DNA of 64,000 nucleotides from Pseudomonas hunanensis (GCF_013393325.1 NZ_QJRC01000060.1:62001-126000), one strand, 5' to 3'. Shown: positions 28,133-40,653, counted from the first letter of the stretch. Numbers and translations are program-made. Notes: a model not told the origin generated them from the letters alone.

Positions 28133-29228
28133 ATGGAAATCCAACCGATCCTGAACACCATCAAGGACCTCACCGAGCGTTCCCAGTCCATTCGGGGGTA
28201 TCTTTGACTACGATCACAAGCATGACCGCCTGATCGAAGTCAACCGCGAGCTGGAAGACCCCAACGTCTGGAACAAGCCCGAGTACGCCCAGGCCCTGGG
28301 CCGCGAGCGTGCCATGCTGGCGCAGGTGGTCGAGACCCTGGACAAATTGTCCAACGGCCTGGGTGACTGCCAGGACCTGCTCGACATGGCCGTCGAGGAA
28401 AATGACGAAAACGCCGTCGGCGACGTCGTGGCCGAGCTGGAAGAGCTGGAAGAAAACCTGGCCAAGCTTGAGTTCCGTCGCATGTTCAGCGGCGAGATGG
28501 ACATGAACAACGCCTACCTGGACATCCAGGCCGGCTCTGGTGGTACCGAAGCGCAGGACTGGGCCAACATCCTGCTGCGCATGTACCTGCGCTGGGCTGA
28601 CAAGCGCGGTTTCGACGCCACCATCATCGAGCTTTCCGAAGGTGAAGTCGCCGGCATCAAGGGCGCCACCGTGCACATCAAGGGCGAGTACGCCTTCGGC
28701 TGGCTGCGTACCGAAATCGGTGTGCACCGCCTGGTGCGCAAAAGCCCGTTCGACTCCGGTGCCCGTCGCCACACCTCGTTCTCGGCAGTGTTCGTGTCGC
28801 CCGAAATCGACGACAAGGTCGAGATCGAGATCAACCCGTCCGACCTGCGCATTGACACCTACCGCTCCTCCGGTGCCGGTGGTCAGCACGTGAACACCAC
28901 CGACTCGGCCGTACGTATCACCCACGTACCGACCAACACCGTGGTGGCGTGCCAGAACGAACGCTCCCAGCACGCCAACAAAGACACCGCCATGAAAATG
29001 CTGCGGGCCAAGTTGTACGAGCTGGAAATGCAGAAGCGCAACGCCGCATCGCAGGCGCTGGAAGACAGCAAGTCGGACATCGGCTGGGGCCACCAGATCC
29101 GTTCCTACGTACTGGATGACTCGCGCATCAAAGACCTGCGCACAGGCGTAGAGCGCAGCGACTGCCAGAAAGTGCTGGACGGCGACCTCGACCAGTACCT
29201 GGAAGCAAGCCTCAAGCAAGGGCTGTAA
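28133..29228 (+). CDS. prfB: Peptide chain release factor 2 (programmed +1 frameshift)
   Basis: Terminates at UGA and UAA. Read as two frames joined: 24 codons from the ATG, an in-frame UGA at codon 25 (28205-28207), then +1 into a frame running to the stop, for 364 residues in all. RF2 marks are the anticodon-like tripeptide in [14 protein letters not shown] (SPF) and the catalytic GGQ in [16 protein letters not shown]. No promoter-proximal ATG in the second frame would give the conserved N-terminus. lysS follows 93 bases later in the usual prfB-lysS order. Confidence 0.95.
28190..28208 (+). promoter_or_regulatory. RF2 autoregulatory +1 frameshift site
   Basis: The sequence CGG GGG TAT CTT TGA C contains the internal Shine-Dalgarno-like GGGGG, a slippery CTT and an in-frame UGA followed by C. 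This is the classic RF2 arrangement. When RF2 is scarce, ribosomes pause at UGA and slip +1 to make more RF2. Confidence 0.95.
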
Positions 29229-29243
29229 GCCGCACTCCACTGC

Positions 29244-29273
29244 CGCGATACCTGGCTGCCCGCCGGTATCGCG
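29244..29273 (+). repeat. Inverted repeat between prfB and lysS
   Basis: CGCGATACC and GGTATCGCG, a 9-bp perfect stem with a 12-base loop, 16 bases after prfB and 49 bases before lysS. It has no T-run, so it looks like an RNA processing or stability element more than a full terminator. Confidence 0.45.
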
Positions 29274-29321
29274 TGCCCTGCCCGAAAAGGGCAACGAATA
29301 CCTGATGGAAAGAATGACGAC

Positions 29322-30824
29322 ATGAGCGACCTCAAGACCGAATCGCAAGACCTGCAACAGGAAGAAAATGCCCTGATCGCCCTGCGCAAGGAAAAACTTG
29401 CCGCCGAGCGCGCCAAGGGCAACGCCTTCCCCAACGACTTCCGTCGCGACAGCTACTGCAACGACCTGCAGAAACAGTACGCGGACAAGACCAAGGAAGA
29501 GCTGGAAGCAGCCGCGATCCCGGTCAAGGTTGCCGGCCGTATCATGCTCAACCGTGGCTCGTTCATGGTTATCCAGGACATGACTGGCCGTATCCAGGTC
29601 TACGTCAACCGCAAAACCCTGCCCGAAGAAACCCTGGCTGCGGTCAAGACTTGGGACCTGGGCGACATCATCAGTGCCGAAGGCACCCTGGCCCGTTCCG
29701 GCAAGGGCGACCTGTACGTCGAAATGACCAATGTGCGCCTGTTGACCAAGTCGCTGCGCCCGCTGCCCGACAAGCACCACGGCCTGACCGACACCGAGCA
29801 GCGCTACCGTCAGCGTTACGTCGACCTGATGGTCAACGAAGAAACCCGCCACACCTTCCGTGTGCGTTCGCAGGTGATCTCGCACATCCGCAAGTTCCTC
29901 ATCGAGCGTGACTTCCTCGAAGTCGAAACGCCGATGCTGCAGACCATTCCAGGCGGCGCGGCGGCCAAGCCGTTCGAAACTCACCACAACGCCCTGGACA
30001 TGGCCATGTTCCTGCGCATCGCGCCGGAGCTGTACCTCAAGCGCCTGGTGGTGGGTGGCTTTGAAAAGGTGTTCGAGATCAACCGCAACTTCCGTAACGA
30101 AGGCGTTTCGACTCGTCACAACCCTGAATTCACCATGCTCGAGTTCTACCAGGCCTACGCTGACTACCGCGACAACATGGACCTCACCGAGGAACTGTTC
30201 CGTGAGCTGGCGCAGCTGGTACTGGGCAGCACCGACGTGCCGTACGGTGACAAGGTGTTCCACTTTGGCGAGCCGTTCGTGCGCCTGTCGGTGTTCGACT
30301 CGATCCTCAAGTACAACCCCGAGCTGACCGCTGCCGACCTGCAGGACGTCGACCGCGCCCGCGACATCGCCAAGAAGGCCGGTGCCAAGGTGCTGGGCCA
30401 CGAAGGCCTGGGCAAGCTGCAGGTGATGATTTTCGAAGAACTGGTCGAGCACAAGCTGGAGCAGCCGCACTTCATTACCGAGTACCCGTTCGAAGTGTCG
30501 CCGCTGGCCCGTCGCAACGACGACAACCCAGCCGTTACCGACCGCTTCGAGCTGTTCATCGGTGGCCGTGAAATCGCCAACGCCTACTCCGAGCTCAACG
30601 ATGCCGAAGACCAGGCCGAGCGCTTCCTGGCCCAGGTGGCCGAGAAGGACGCCGGTGACGACGAAGCCATGCACTACGACGCCGACTTCGTGCGTGCACT
30701 GGAGTACGGCATGCCGCCGACCGCCGGTGAGGGTATCGGCATCGACCGCCTGGTGATGCTGCTGACCAACTCGCCGTCGATCCGCGACGTGATCCTGTTC
30801 CCGCACATGCGTCCGCAGGCCTGA
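29322..30824 (+). CDS. lysS: Lysyl-tRNA synthetase, class II
   Basis: Charges tRNA-Lys. 500 residues with an N-terminal OB-fold anticodon-binding domain (about 60-170, [17 protein letters not shown]). The class II catalytic core has motif 1 ([21 protein letters not shown]), motif 2 ([18 protein letters not shown]) and motif 3 ([13 protein letters not shown]). The gene ends at a clear intrinsic terminator and lies downstream of prfB as in most gamma-proteobacteria. Confidence 0.97.
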
Positions 30825-30836
30825 GTGATTTGAACG

Positions 30837-30860
30837 AGCCGCCTTTCGAGGCGGCTTTTT
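30837..30860 (+). terminator. Intrinsic terminator of lysS
   Basis: AGCCGCC/GGCGGCT stem with a 6-base loop, then TTTTT, 12 bases after the lysS stop. Confidence 0.8.
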
Positions 30861-30890
30861 CTTGCCTGAAGCTTTATGTTGTTTGTACTG

Positions 30891-30920
30891 GCCTCTTTGC
30901 GGGCACGCCCGCAAAGAGGC
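30891..30920. repeat. REP-type palindrome
   Basis: GCCTCTTTGCGGGC and its exact complement with two bases between them. It matches the P. putida REP variant GGCCTCTTTGCGGGC and lies between the lysS terminator and the TetR gene. Confidence 0.7.
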
Positions 30921-30956
30921 CGGCACTGATGAAACGTTGTCCAATGAGGTATACCC

Positions 30957-31673
30957 GTGACACCCGCCATGCCTGACCAGGGCGCCGCCGGCATTGCCAC
31001 CGCCGTCGCCGAAAGCGTGCAATACCAAGGGCGCAAGACTGCCCGCCAAGGCAGCGAACAGCGTCGCCAGCTGATCCTCGACGCCGCCATGCGCATCGTC
31101 GTGCGCGATGGTGTACGCGGCGTGCGCCACCGCGCAGTGGCCGCCGAGGCTGGTGTGCCATTGTCGGCCACCACCTACTACTTCAAGGACATCGAGGACC
31201 TGCTCACCGATACCTTCGCCCAGTACGTCGAGCGGAGCGCGGCCTACATGGCCAAGCTGTGGGCCAACACCGAGGTGGTGTTGCGCCAGTTGCTGGCCCA
31301 GGGCGATGGCAGCCAGCAGGCACGGGCGCGGTTGGCCGACGAAGTGGCGCGCATGACCGCTGACTATGTGCAGCGGCAACTGCTGAACCGCCGTGACTTC
31401 CTGATGGCCGAGCAGGCCTTCCGCCAGGAGGCGCTGCTTTGCCCGCGCCTGGCCGAGCTGGTGTGCGCCCATGAGCAGATCCTGTTGCACGGCACCCGGC
31501 AATTGCTGCAGGTAGTGGGTTCGCGGCAACCGGAACAGGACGCCCAGATGTTGACGGCGATTATCGAGCAGATGGAATATCAGGGCCTGCTCAAGGATGC
31601 GAATGCGCAAGCCGATGGGCAGATGCTCGCTATGCTTACCCGATACCTGCAGCTTGTGCTGGCATCGGCCTGA
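30957..31673 (+). CDS. TetR family transcriptional regulator
   Basis: 238 residues. The N-terminal TetR helix-turn-helix is at about 25-75 (RRQLILDAAMRIVVRDGVRG, then VPLSATTYYFKDIEDLL). The ligand-binding part is all-helical and has no recognisable effector signature. The GTG start follows GAGGT at good spacing; an in-frame ATG four codons later is possible. The next gene, a lipoprotein, is 29 bases downstream on the same strand, so the regulator may control that gene or the following QEGLA gene. Target unknown. Confidence 0.88.
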   Translation: MTPAMPDQGAAGIATAVAESVQYQGRKTARQGSEQRRQLILDAAMRIVVRDGVRGVRHRAVAAEAGVPLSATTYYFKDIEDLLTDTFAQYVERSAAYMAKLWANTEVVLRQLLAQGDGSQQARARLADEVARMTADYVQRQLLNRRDFLMAEQAFRQEALLCPRLAELVCAHEQILLHGTRQLLQVVGSRQPEQDAQMLTAIIEQMEYQGLLKDANAQADGQMLAMLTRYLQLVLASA

Positions 31674-31702
31674 GCCGAGATCGACTTTTCAAGGAGAACC
31701 TG

Positions 31703-32251
31703 ATGAAAGCCTGGCGTGTGGTGTTGTTGACTCTGTCATTCCTGCTGCTGGGCGGTTGTCTGGTGACCTTCCATGAGCCATTGCCCAGCAACCAGGCGGC
31801 GCCCAAGGCCCTGCTCGGCAAGTGGAGCAGCAAGGACGCCTGGGGCGAGCCGCTGAAGCTGACCATCAGCCGCAGCGGTGGCGATGCCTACAAGGCAGTG
31901 GCCACGGCCAAGGGCAAGGCCCCTGAAGAATACGTGTTCACTGTGTCGCGCCACGGCAACCGCTGGTACCTGTCGGCTGGTGTGCCCAAGCGCCTGGGTG
32001 GCAACTTCCTGATTGGCGGTTTCGACATCGTCGATGGCAAGGAACTGGTGGTCTACAACCTGGATGTCGAGCAGGTGCAGCAGGCGGTGGACAAGAAAGA
32101 ACTGACCGGGCGTAGCACCGAGGTGCCAGAAGACAACGGCGATGGCGTGTTGATCGACAGCCCGTCGGCGCGGGTGCTGGCGTATCTGGACGACCCGGCC
32201 AACTCCGACCTGTTCGTCGAGGTGGCGCGGTTCCAGCGCTCCGGCAAATGA
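31703..32251 (+). CDS. Lipoprotein of unknown function
   Basis: 182 residues with a lipoprotein signal peptide ending LLLGGC (lipidated Cys at 19) and an AAGGAG-like site upstream. The mature protein is beta-rich with a WSSKDAWGEPLKLTISRSGG opening that resembles lipocalin-like or stress-response lipoproteins; I do not recognise a named family. It lies 51 bases before the QEGLA-motif gene and could share its operon with the TetR gene upstream. Confidence 0.8.
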   Translation: MKAWRVVLLTLSFLLLGGCLVTFHEPLPSNQAAPKALLGKWSSKDAWGEPLKLTISRSGGDAYKAVATAKGKAPEEYVFTVSRHGNRWYLSAGVPKRLGGNFLIGGFDIVDGKELVVYNLDVEQVQQAVDKKELTGRSTEVPEDNGDGVLIDSPSARVLAYLDDPANSDLFVEVARFQRSGK

Positions 32252-32302
32252 CCGTGTTGGCTTCCTCGCGGGCAGGTTTCTTGTACTAGAAAGGAGTCCC
32301 CG

Positions 32303-33580
32303 GTGGACGAATACCAGCAAACCATCCGCGCCCTGTCCGACCGCATCGTCGCGGCGCAGACCCCGATCCGGGTCCTGGACGCGGTGAAGTGGGACGACAA
32401 CATTCGCCAGGGCTTCCTCAAGGCCAAGGGCAAGGAGCCGCCGGCGGTTGACCGCGCCTACTACCAGTCGCGCCCGCTGTCGTTCGACTCCAGCGCGGTC
32501 AAGGCCGAGTTTCAGGGCATCGAGCGCGACATCATTCGCCAGCTCGGCCAGTTCAACCCGGTTGGCCAGATCATGAAGCGCATGTGCCGCGAGTACCGCA
32601 TGGTCGTGCGCATGCTCGAAGCGCGCGGCACCGAGGACTTCGGGTTGATCTCCCAGGAGCTGTACGGCGCGGCCTCGGATGCCTTCCACGCCGGTGACCC
32701 GACCCTGGCCGACCTCGGCATGATGTTCTCAGACTACCTGAACAACATTGACGGCCGTGGCGACCTCAAGGACGAACCCAAGAATCTGACGGCCAAGGAG
32801 GCCGTGGACATTCTCCAGCGCCGGCTGAACAAGGTGTTCGGCGAGGCCGAGGAAACCATTCGCGTATTCGAGTCTGACGGCATCGTCGCCGATGCTGCGG
32901 CCGGTGCCGACTACATCAAGGTGCGCGCCGACGCCATGTTCAACGTCCGCGACGTGCGCGCCCTGGAGGTGCACGAAGGGCTGGTGCACGTGGGCACCAC
33001 ACTGAATGGCCAGAACCAGCCTATCTGTACCTTTCTGGCCAAGGGCCCGCCCTCGTCGACGGTGACCCAGGAAGGCCTGGCCATCCTCATGGAAGTGATC
33101 GCCTTTGCGTCCTACCCCAGCCGCTTGCGCAAGCTCACCAACCGCACCCGCGCGATCCACATGGTCGAGGAGGGCGCCGATTTCCTCCAGGTGTTCAACT
33201 TCTTCCGCGAGCAGGGCTTCGAGATGGCGCAGAGCTACAGCAACGCCAGCCGGGTGTTCCGCGGCTCGGTGCCCAATGGCCTGCCATTCACCAAGGACTT
33301 GTCCTATCTCAAGGGCTTCATCATGGTTTACAACTACATTCAGTTGGCCGTGAAGAAGGGCAAGCTCGAACAGATCCCGTTGCTGTTCTGTGGCAAGACC
33401 ACCCTGGAAGACATGCGCACCCTGCGTCAGCTGGTCGAGGAGGGTTTGGTCGAGCCACCCAAGTACCTGCCCGAACAGTTCCGCGACCTTAACGCGCTGT
33501 CGGCCTGGATGTGCTTCTCCAACTTCCTCAACCACCTGAGCCTGGATCGTATTGAAGCCGACTACGCGAACATTCTCTGA
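32303..33580 (+). CDS. QEGLA-motif protein (TIGR02421/DUF1704), metalloprotease-like
   Basis: 425 residues from a GTG preceded by AAGGAG. The family name comes from the TQEGLAILMEV segment, present near residue 254. Upstream, near residue 220, is VHEGLVHVG, an HExxxH motif that fits a zinc site. Eukaryotic relatives of DUF1704 are tyrosine carboxypeptidases acting on tubulin (MATCAP), so a peptidase role is plausible. The bacterial label flavohemoglobin expression-modulating is historical and weakly supported. The next gene begins inside its last 29 bases. Confidence 0.85.
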   Translation: MDEYQQTIRALSDRIVAAQTPIRVLDAVKWDDNIRQGFLKAKGKEPPAVDRAYYQSRPLSFDSSAVKAEFQGIERDIIRQLGQFNPVGQIMKRMCREYRMVVRMLEARGTEDFGLISQELYGAASDAFHAGDPTLADLGMMFSDYLNNIDGRGDLKDEPKNLTAKEAVDILQRRLNKVFGEAEETIRVFESDGIVADAAAGADYIKVRADAMFNVRDVRALEVHEGLVHVGTTLNGQNQPICTFLAKGPPSSTVTQEGLAILMEVIAFASYPSRLRKLTNRTRAIHMVEEGADFLQVFNFFREQGFEMAQSYSNASRVFRGSVPNGLPFTKDLSYLKGFIMVYNYIQLAVKKGKLEQIPLLFCGKTTLEDMRTLRQLVEEGLVEPPKYLPEQFRDLNALSAWMCFSNFLNHLSLDRIEADYANIL

Positions 33581-34475
33581 GTGCTGCCGCCTGCTGGCCC
33601 TGGGCTTGGTTCTGCTGGGGCTTGGCGGCTGCAGCAGCCTGCTGTTCTACCCCGAGCGTGGCCAGGCCTTCACCCCTGAGCGGGCCAAGCTGGCGTATCG
33701 CGATGTCACCCTGAACACTGCTGATGGCCTGCGCCTGCACGGCTGGTGGCTGCCGGCCAAGGCCGGGGTCGATGTCAAAGGCACGGTGCTGCACCTGCAT
33801 GGAAACGGCGGCAACCTGCCTGGACACCTGGGGGGGAGCTACTGGCTGCCGGAGCAGGGTTACCAGGTGTTGATGATCGATTATCGCGGCTACGGCTTGT
33901 CCCAGGGCCAGCCGAGCCTGCCGGACGTGTACCAGGACATTGCCGCCGCCATGGTTTGGCTGGACCAGGCGCCCGAGGTCAAGGGCAAGCCACTGGTGCT
34001 GCTGGGGCAGAGCCTGGGTGGCGCCATGGCCATTCATTATCTGGCGGCCCACCCTGAGCAGCGCCAGCGCTTCAGCGCGCTGGTGTTCGATGGCGTGCCG
34101 GCCAGTTACCGCGAGGTGGGGCGCTATGCCCTCAGCACCTCGTGGATGACTTGGCCGCTGCAGGTGCCGCTGTCGTGGCTGGTGCCGGACGGCGACAGCG
34201 CGATCCGTTCGATCGAGCAGCTGAGCAGCCCGCCCAAACTGTTCTTCCACAGCATCGACGACAACCTGGTGCCGATGGACAACGGCATTCGCCTGTACCA
34301 GCACGCACCAGCACCAAGGGTGCTGCAACTGACCCGAGGCGGCCATGTACAGACCTTCGCTGACCCGACCTGGCGCCAGGTGATGCTGCGTTTCCTTGAT
34401 GATCCCAGCCATTTCAACGGCCTGAGGCGGCTTGCCGAAGTGCCCAATTTCCCTGACGAGAAGAACAAGCAATGA
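33552..34475 (+). CDS. Alpha/beta hydrolase lipoprotein
   Basis: 307 residues. The start is taken as a TTG inside the previous gene because it supplies the signal peptide (LLALGLVLLGLGGC, lipidated Cys near 27). No later in-frame start keeps that signal. The hydrolase core shows the oxyanion loop LHLHGNGGN, the nucleophile elbow LLGQSLGGAMA (Ser near 150), an acid in FHSIDDNLVP and the His in TRGGHVQTF, a complete Ser-Asp-His triad. It is a BEM46/YfhR-like envelope hydrolase; substrate unknown. It overlaps the next gene by four bases. Confidence 0.85.
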   Translation: MKPTTRTFSECCRLLALGLVLLGLGGCSSLLFYPERGQAFTPERAKLAYRDVTLNTADGLRLHGWWLPAKAGVDVKGTVLHLHGNGGNLPGHLGGSYWLPEQGYQVLMIDYRGYGLSQGQPSLPDVYQDIAAAMVWLDQAPEVKGKPLVLLGQSLGGAMAIHYLAAHPEQRQRFSALVFDGVPASYREVGRYALSTSWMTWPLQVPLSWLVPDGDSAIRSIEQLSSPPKLFFHSIDDNLVPMDNGIRLYQHAPAPRVLQLTRGGHVQTFADPTWRQVMLRFLDDPSHFNGLRRLAEVPNFPDEKNKQ

Positions 34476-34798
34476 GTGAAGAACGCAACGTCATCCCGCT
34501 GATCCTGACCGGCATCGGTAGCATCATCGTGACGGTGGGGGCTTTGTGGTACTACGGTTACCTGCATTTCGCCAAGCCCGAGGATGCCTTGTTGTTGCAA
34601 GACTTCACCATGCTCAAGACCATTCCTGGCGAGGACTACAAGGTGTCGCTGGACCCGGCGCCGCAAGTGGCCCAGTGTGTCGATGGCGTGCTGGTGTTGT
34701 TCGACACCCAGCAGAAAGGCCTGACCGGCGTGCTGGTGGACAACCGCAAGCGTGCGGTGCGCTGCATGGGCGAGGAAACCCCGCAGCAGGTGCAGTGA
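34472..34798 (+). CDS. Small membrane-anchored protein of unknown function
   Basis: 108 residues with one N-terminal membrane helix (VIPLILTGIGSIIVTVGALWYYG, in two parts about 7-29). A soluble periplasmic part has two cysteines (AQCVDG and VRCMG) that could form a disulfide. Start and the hydrolase stop overlap (ATGA), so the two are translated together. No family is recognised. A large inverted repeat begins 23 bases after its stop. Confidence 0.75.
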   Translation: MSEERNVIPLILTGIGSIIVTVGALWYYGYLHFAKPEDALLLQDFTMLKTIPGEDYKVSLDPAPQVAQCVDGVLVLFDTQQKGLTGVLVDNRKRAVRCMGEETPQQVQ

Positions 34799-34821
34799 AT
34801 GTTCGACGTAGTTTTTTCAGC

Positions 34822-35060
34822 GCCTGCGAGATCGAGCGCCGCCCGCGCGGCGCATCGCGAGCTACGCTCGCTCCTACGTTTGTTTCGGGCCAGTGACGCC
34901 TGTAACAGGCGCGCGCGACCGCCTTGTTTGTACGACGCAATACCAAGTCATGCGCCAAGGCGTTCGCGCGCAAATCCCCCAGGCATAATTGGCCCGAAAC
35001 AAACGTAGGAGCGAGCGTAGCTCGCGATGCGCCGCGCGGGCGGCGCTCGATCTCGCAGGC
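34822..35060. repeat. Perfect 71-bp inverted repeat with nested palindromes
   Basis: Arms 34822-34892 and 34990-35060 are exact reverse complements over 71 bases and stop matching at both ends. The 97-base centre holds a second inverted repeat (34911-34926 against 34956-34971, 16 bases with one mismatch) and a small hairpin (CGCCTG TAA CAGGCG). The arm includes TAGGAGCGAGCGTAGCTCG, a REP-like motif. The element lies between two converging genes. It has no coding capacity of its own, and no clear target-site duplication is seen. Confidence 0.95.
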
Positions 35061-35080
35061 CCCATAGCGCTATCGGCGGA

Positions 35081-35869
35081 CTAGTTCACCTGACTCACCG
35101 TACGCGGTGCCACCGGCTGGTTGTCGTTGGAGATGGTCACCTCCACCCGACGGTTTTGCGCCCGCCCCGAGTTGCTGCCGTTGTCCGCTACCGGGTACTC
35201 CTTGCCATAACCCTGGGACACGATGCGTGCAGGGTCCACGCCGGCGCGCACCAGTGCCATGCGCACGGAGCCTGCGCGGCGTTCGGACAGGCTCTGGTTG
35301 TAGTTGGCCGAGCCGACACTGTCGGTGTAGCCCTCGACAATCACCTTGCGCTCCGGGTTTTCCTGGAGGAACTGGGCCAGCTTGGTGATGTTCGGGTAGG
35401 CGTTGCTCTTGAGTTCGGCTTTGTTGAAGTCGAACAGCACGTCGCCGAAGGTCACCAGCGTACCGCGGTCGGTCTGCTTGGCATTGAGGCTGTCCTGCAG
35501 CTTGGCGATCTGCGCGTCGCGGGCATCCAGCTTGGCCTGGGCACGCTGGGCCGAGGCATTTTTCAGCTCGCCTTCGGCGGTGCGCAGGGCAATGGTCTGT
35601 TTCGCCACTTCAATACGTTGGTTGGTCAGGTAGGCGAGCTGGTCGACCTGCTTCTGGTCTTCACGGTCCATGTAGGCCTTGTCGGCCTTGTTCAGCCAGT
35701 CCTGGGCGTCCTTGGTCTCCAGGGCCGCGACCTTGCTCGATTGCGGGTCGCTCTGCAGCGAGGAGAAATTGGTGCGGGCCGCTTCCAGGTTGGCATTCGG
35801 GTCGTGCGAGCAGGCAGCGAGACCGACGCTCAGGGCCAGCAGGGCGGGAATCATGACGTGTTTGCGCAT
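35081..35869 (-). CDS. OmpA-family lipoprotein with DUF4398 domain
   Basis: 262 residues from MRKHVMIPALLAL. An ATG three codons upstream is too close to the AAAGGA site. A lipoprotein signal ends SVGLAACS (Cys about 20). A DUF4398 helical region (about 25-120) is followed by a C-terminal OmpA peptidoglycan-binding domain with NYNQSLSERRAGSVRMAL and GRAQNRRVEVTI. It should anchor in the outer membrane and grip peptidoglycan. A second DUF4398 lipoprotein gene lies just upstream on the same strand, which is likely an operon. Confidence 0.9.
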   Translation of the reverse strand: MRKHVMIPALLALSVGLAACSHDPNANLEAARTNFSSLQSDPQSSKVAALETKDAQDWLNKADKAYMDREDQKQVDQLAYLTNQRIEVAKQTIALRTAEGELKNASAQRAQAKLDARDAQIAKLQDSLNAKQTDRGTLVTFGDVLFDFNKAELKSNAYPNITKLAQFLQENPERKVIVEGYTDSVGSANYNQSLSERRAGSVRMALVRAGVDPARIVSQGYGKEYPVADNGSNSGRAQNRRVEVTISNDNQPVAPRTVSQVN

Positions 35870-35919
35870 AGTGTTCATCCTTTGATCGTGTGCGAAGGCT
35901 AAGGTTGGCGGGGCAGGGC

Positions 35920-36333
35920 TCACTGAGCGCTGCGCAGGCCTTCCTCACGTACGTCCTGAATGCCCTGGCGGGCATCCTGCACGGCCTTCTGGGCCTTGGC
36001 CGCCTGGGCCTTGCGTTCGGCGAGGCGTGCGTCCCACTCGGCCTGTTGGGCCAGGCGCTTGGCCTCGTCGTACTTCTTGTCATGCATGGCGATCTCGGCC
36101 TGCTTGAACTTGTCCTGGGCCGCTTTCATTTCCACGGCGGCAAACTCGGTACCGCCAGCACTGACGGCGGAGTTCACAGCAGACTGGGTAACGGCATACT
36201 GCTCGGTGGGTGGGTTGCCCGCACAGCCGGCCAGGACCAGGCTACTGCCGAGGGCCAGCGCGGCCAGCTTGAACCCGCGCACATGAGTGGATGACAGTTT
36301 GCGGGTGCGGGTCTTCATGATGGTCAGCTCCAT
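35920..36333 (-). CDS. DUF4398 lipoprotein
   Basis: 137 residues. The ATG with AGGAG at seven bases is chosen, giving a long basic n-region (MELTIMKTRTRKLSS) and lipobox SLVLAGC (Cys near 36). The mature part is a charged, Ala-rich helix (MKAAQDKFKQAEIAMHDKKY, then AERKAQAAKAQ) likely to form a coiled coil. It pairs with the downstream OmpA/DUF4398 gene, 50 bases away, and both probably help envelope stability. Confidence 0.85.
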   Translation of the reverse strand: MELTIMKTRTRKLSSTHVRGFKLAALALGSSLVLAGCAGNPPTEQYAVTQSAVNSAVSAGGTEFAAVEMKAAQDKFKQAEIAMHDKKYDEAKRLAQQAEWDARLAERKAQAAKAQKAVQDARQGIQDVREEGLRSAQ

Positions 36334-36607
36334 TGGATCACTCCTGATAACGACGATGTCCGTAGCAGTCCATCGCTCAATCCCTGACAAAACCGCGCGC
36401 TTCAGCTCAACGGTGCACGAGGGCAGTGTGCAGGGTTTTAGCGTGATGGCTATTGGCTCCGACTCGACCGTTTTTCGAATGGTTCAGAAAAAAATGCGCT
36501 GCGAGCGGATTTTTTTCTGACTGATTGGTCAGCGAGGATTTGCTGGAACTTTCTCGGCCGAGGGCGGTATTCCGGGCCTTTCAGGGGCCCGGAACATGGA
36601 GGGCAGG
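36334..36607. other. Gene-free region upstream of the DUF4398 pair
   Basis: 274 bases with no protein-like frame. It should contain the promoter of the two lipoprotein genes (minus strand) and the 3' end of the next minus-strand gene. A 9-bp hairpin (TTCCGGGCC/GGCCCGGAA, 36570-36594) just after that gene is a probable transcript end without a T-run. The CTGACTGATTGGTCAG palindrome near 36518 is unassigned. Confidence 0.5.
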
Positions 36608-36952
36608 CTATTTTTCGTTATCGACGGCAGTGTTGCTCAAGCTGTGCAGGTGCTGGCGCGACAGGGTGAGAAAGCGTGGAGTAGGGCCGACATCCTCGTA
36701 CAGCGGGTCGCCTTCTTCATCGGTGGCGATGACCTGCCGGCCCTGCACATAGGGGAAGCTGGCTTCAAGTTCTTCGAGGGCGGCGGCGACCAGTTCGCCG
36801 AGCAGTTCTTCGGCGGTGCGCTTGGGGTACATGTCGATCAGCGCGGCCAGGCGCGCCTCGGACTCCAGGTCCAGATGCAAGACATGCCCTGTGCGACTGA
36901 GCGTGCCAGCGGCATTCTGTTCCCAGTGCTGGGCGAGTTCACGGATTTTCAT
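36608..36952 (-). CDS. Conserved hypothetical protein (114 aa)
   Basis: Soluble, acidic protein starting MKIRELAQHWEQNA. The central stretch (LIDMYPKRTAEELLGELVAA) looks like a ribbon-helix-helix-type or regulatory helical segment. The rest (VIATDEEGDPLYEDVGP) is a short beta part. It has an AGAGG site, lies divergently from ppc, and codon bias supports a real gene. I cannot name a family with confidence. Confidence 0.65.
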   Translation of the reverse strand: MKIRELAQHWEQNAAGTLSRTGHVLHLDLESEARLAALIDMYPKRTAEELLGELVAAALEELEASFPYVQGRQVIATDEEGDPLYEDVGPTPRFLTLSRQHLHSLSNTAVDNEK

Positions 36953-37117
36953 GATGACCTCTGGTTACGCCTGCTAAGGCTGCATGGCATGGGAGTGCTG
37001 TGCTTTCACTTTAGTTTGCTTTGACCGATCACGGCTTGCCATGGCTGCGCGGCAAGGGGCACTCTTTGACAGAGCTGTGTACAGGAGTGCGCCAGAGCCG
37101 CGCCAAAGAGAGGGCCA

Positions 37118-40653
<3,536 letters not shown>

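Noticed and set aside
28205..28207. Early stop codon suggesting that prfB is a pseudogene
   Set aside because: It is the conserved programmed frameshift UGA with all signal elements intact.
28170..31610. A 1146-codon open frame on the minus strand opposite prfB, lysS and the TetR gene
   Set aside because: It is the antisense shadow of GC-rich genes with certain identity. The translation has no domain, and the sense genes carry all catalytic motifs.
34799..35065. Two mirror-image short frames sharing RSSAARAAHRELRSLLRLF
   Set aside because: Both are translations of the two arms of the 71-bp inverted repeat, so the similarity is a property of the repeat and not of duplicated genes.
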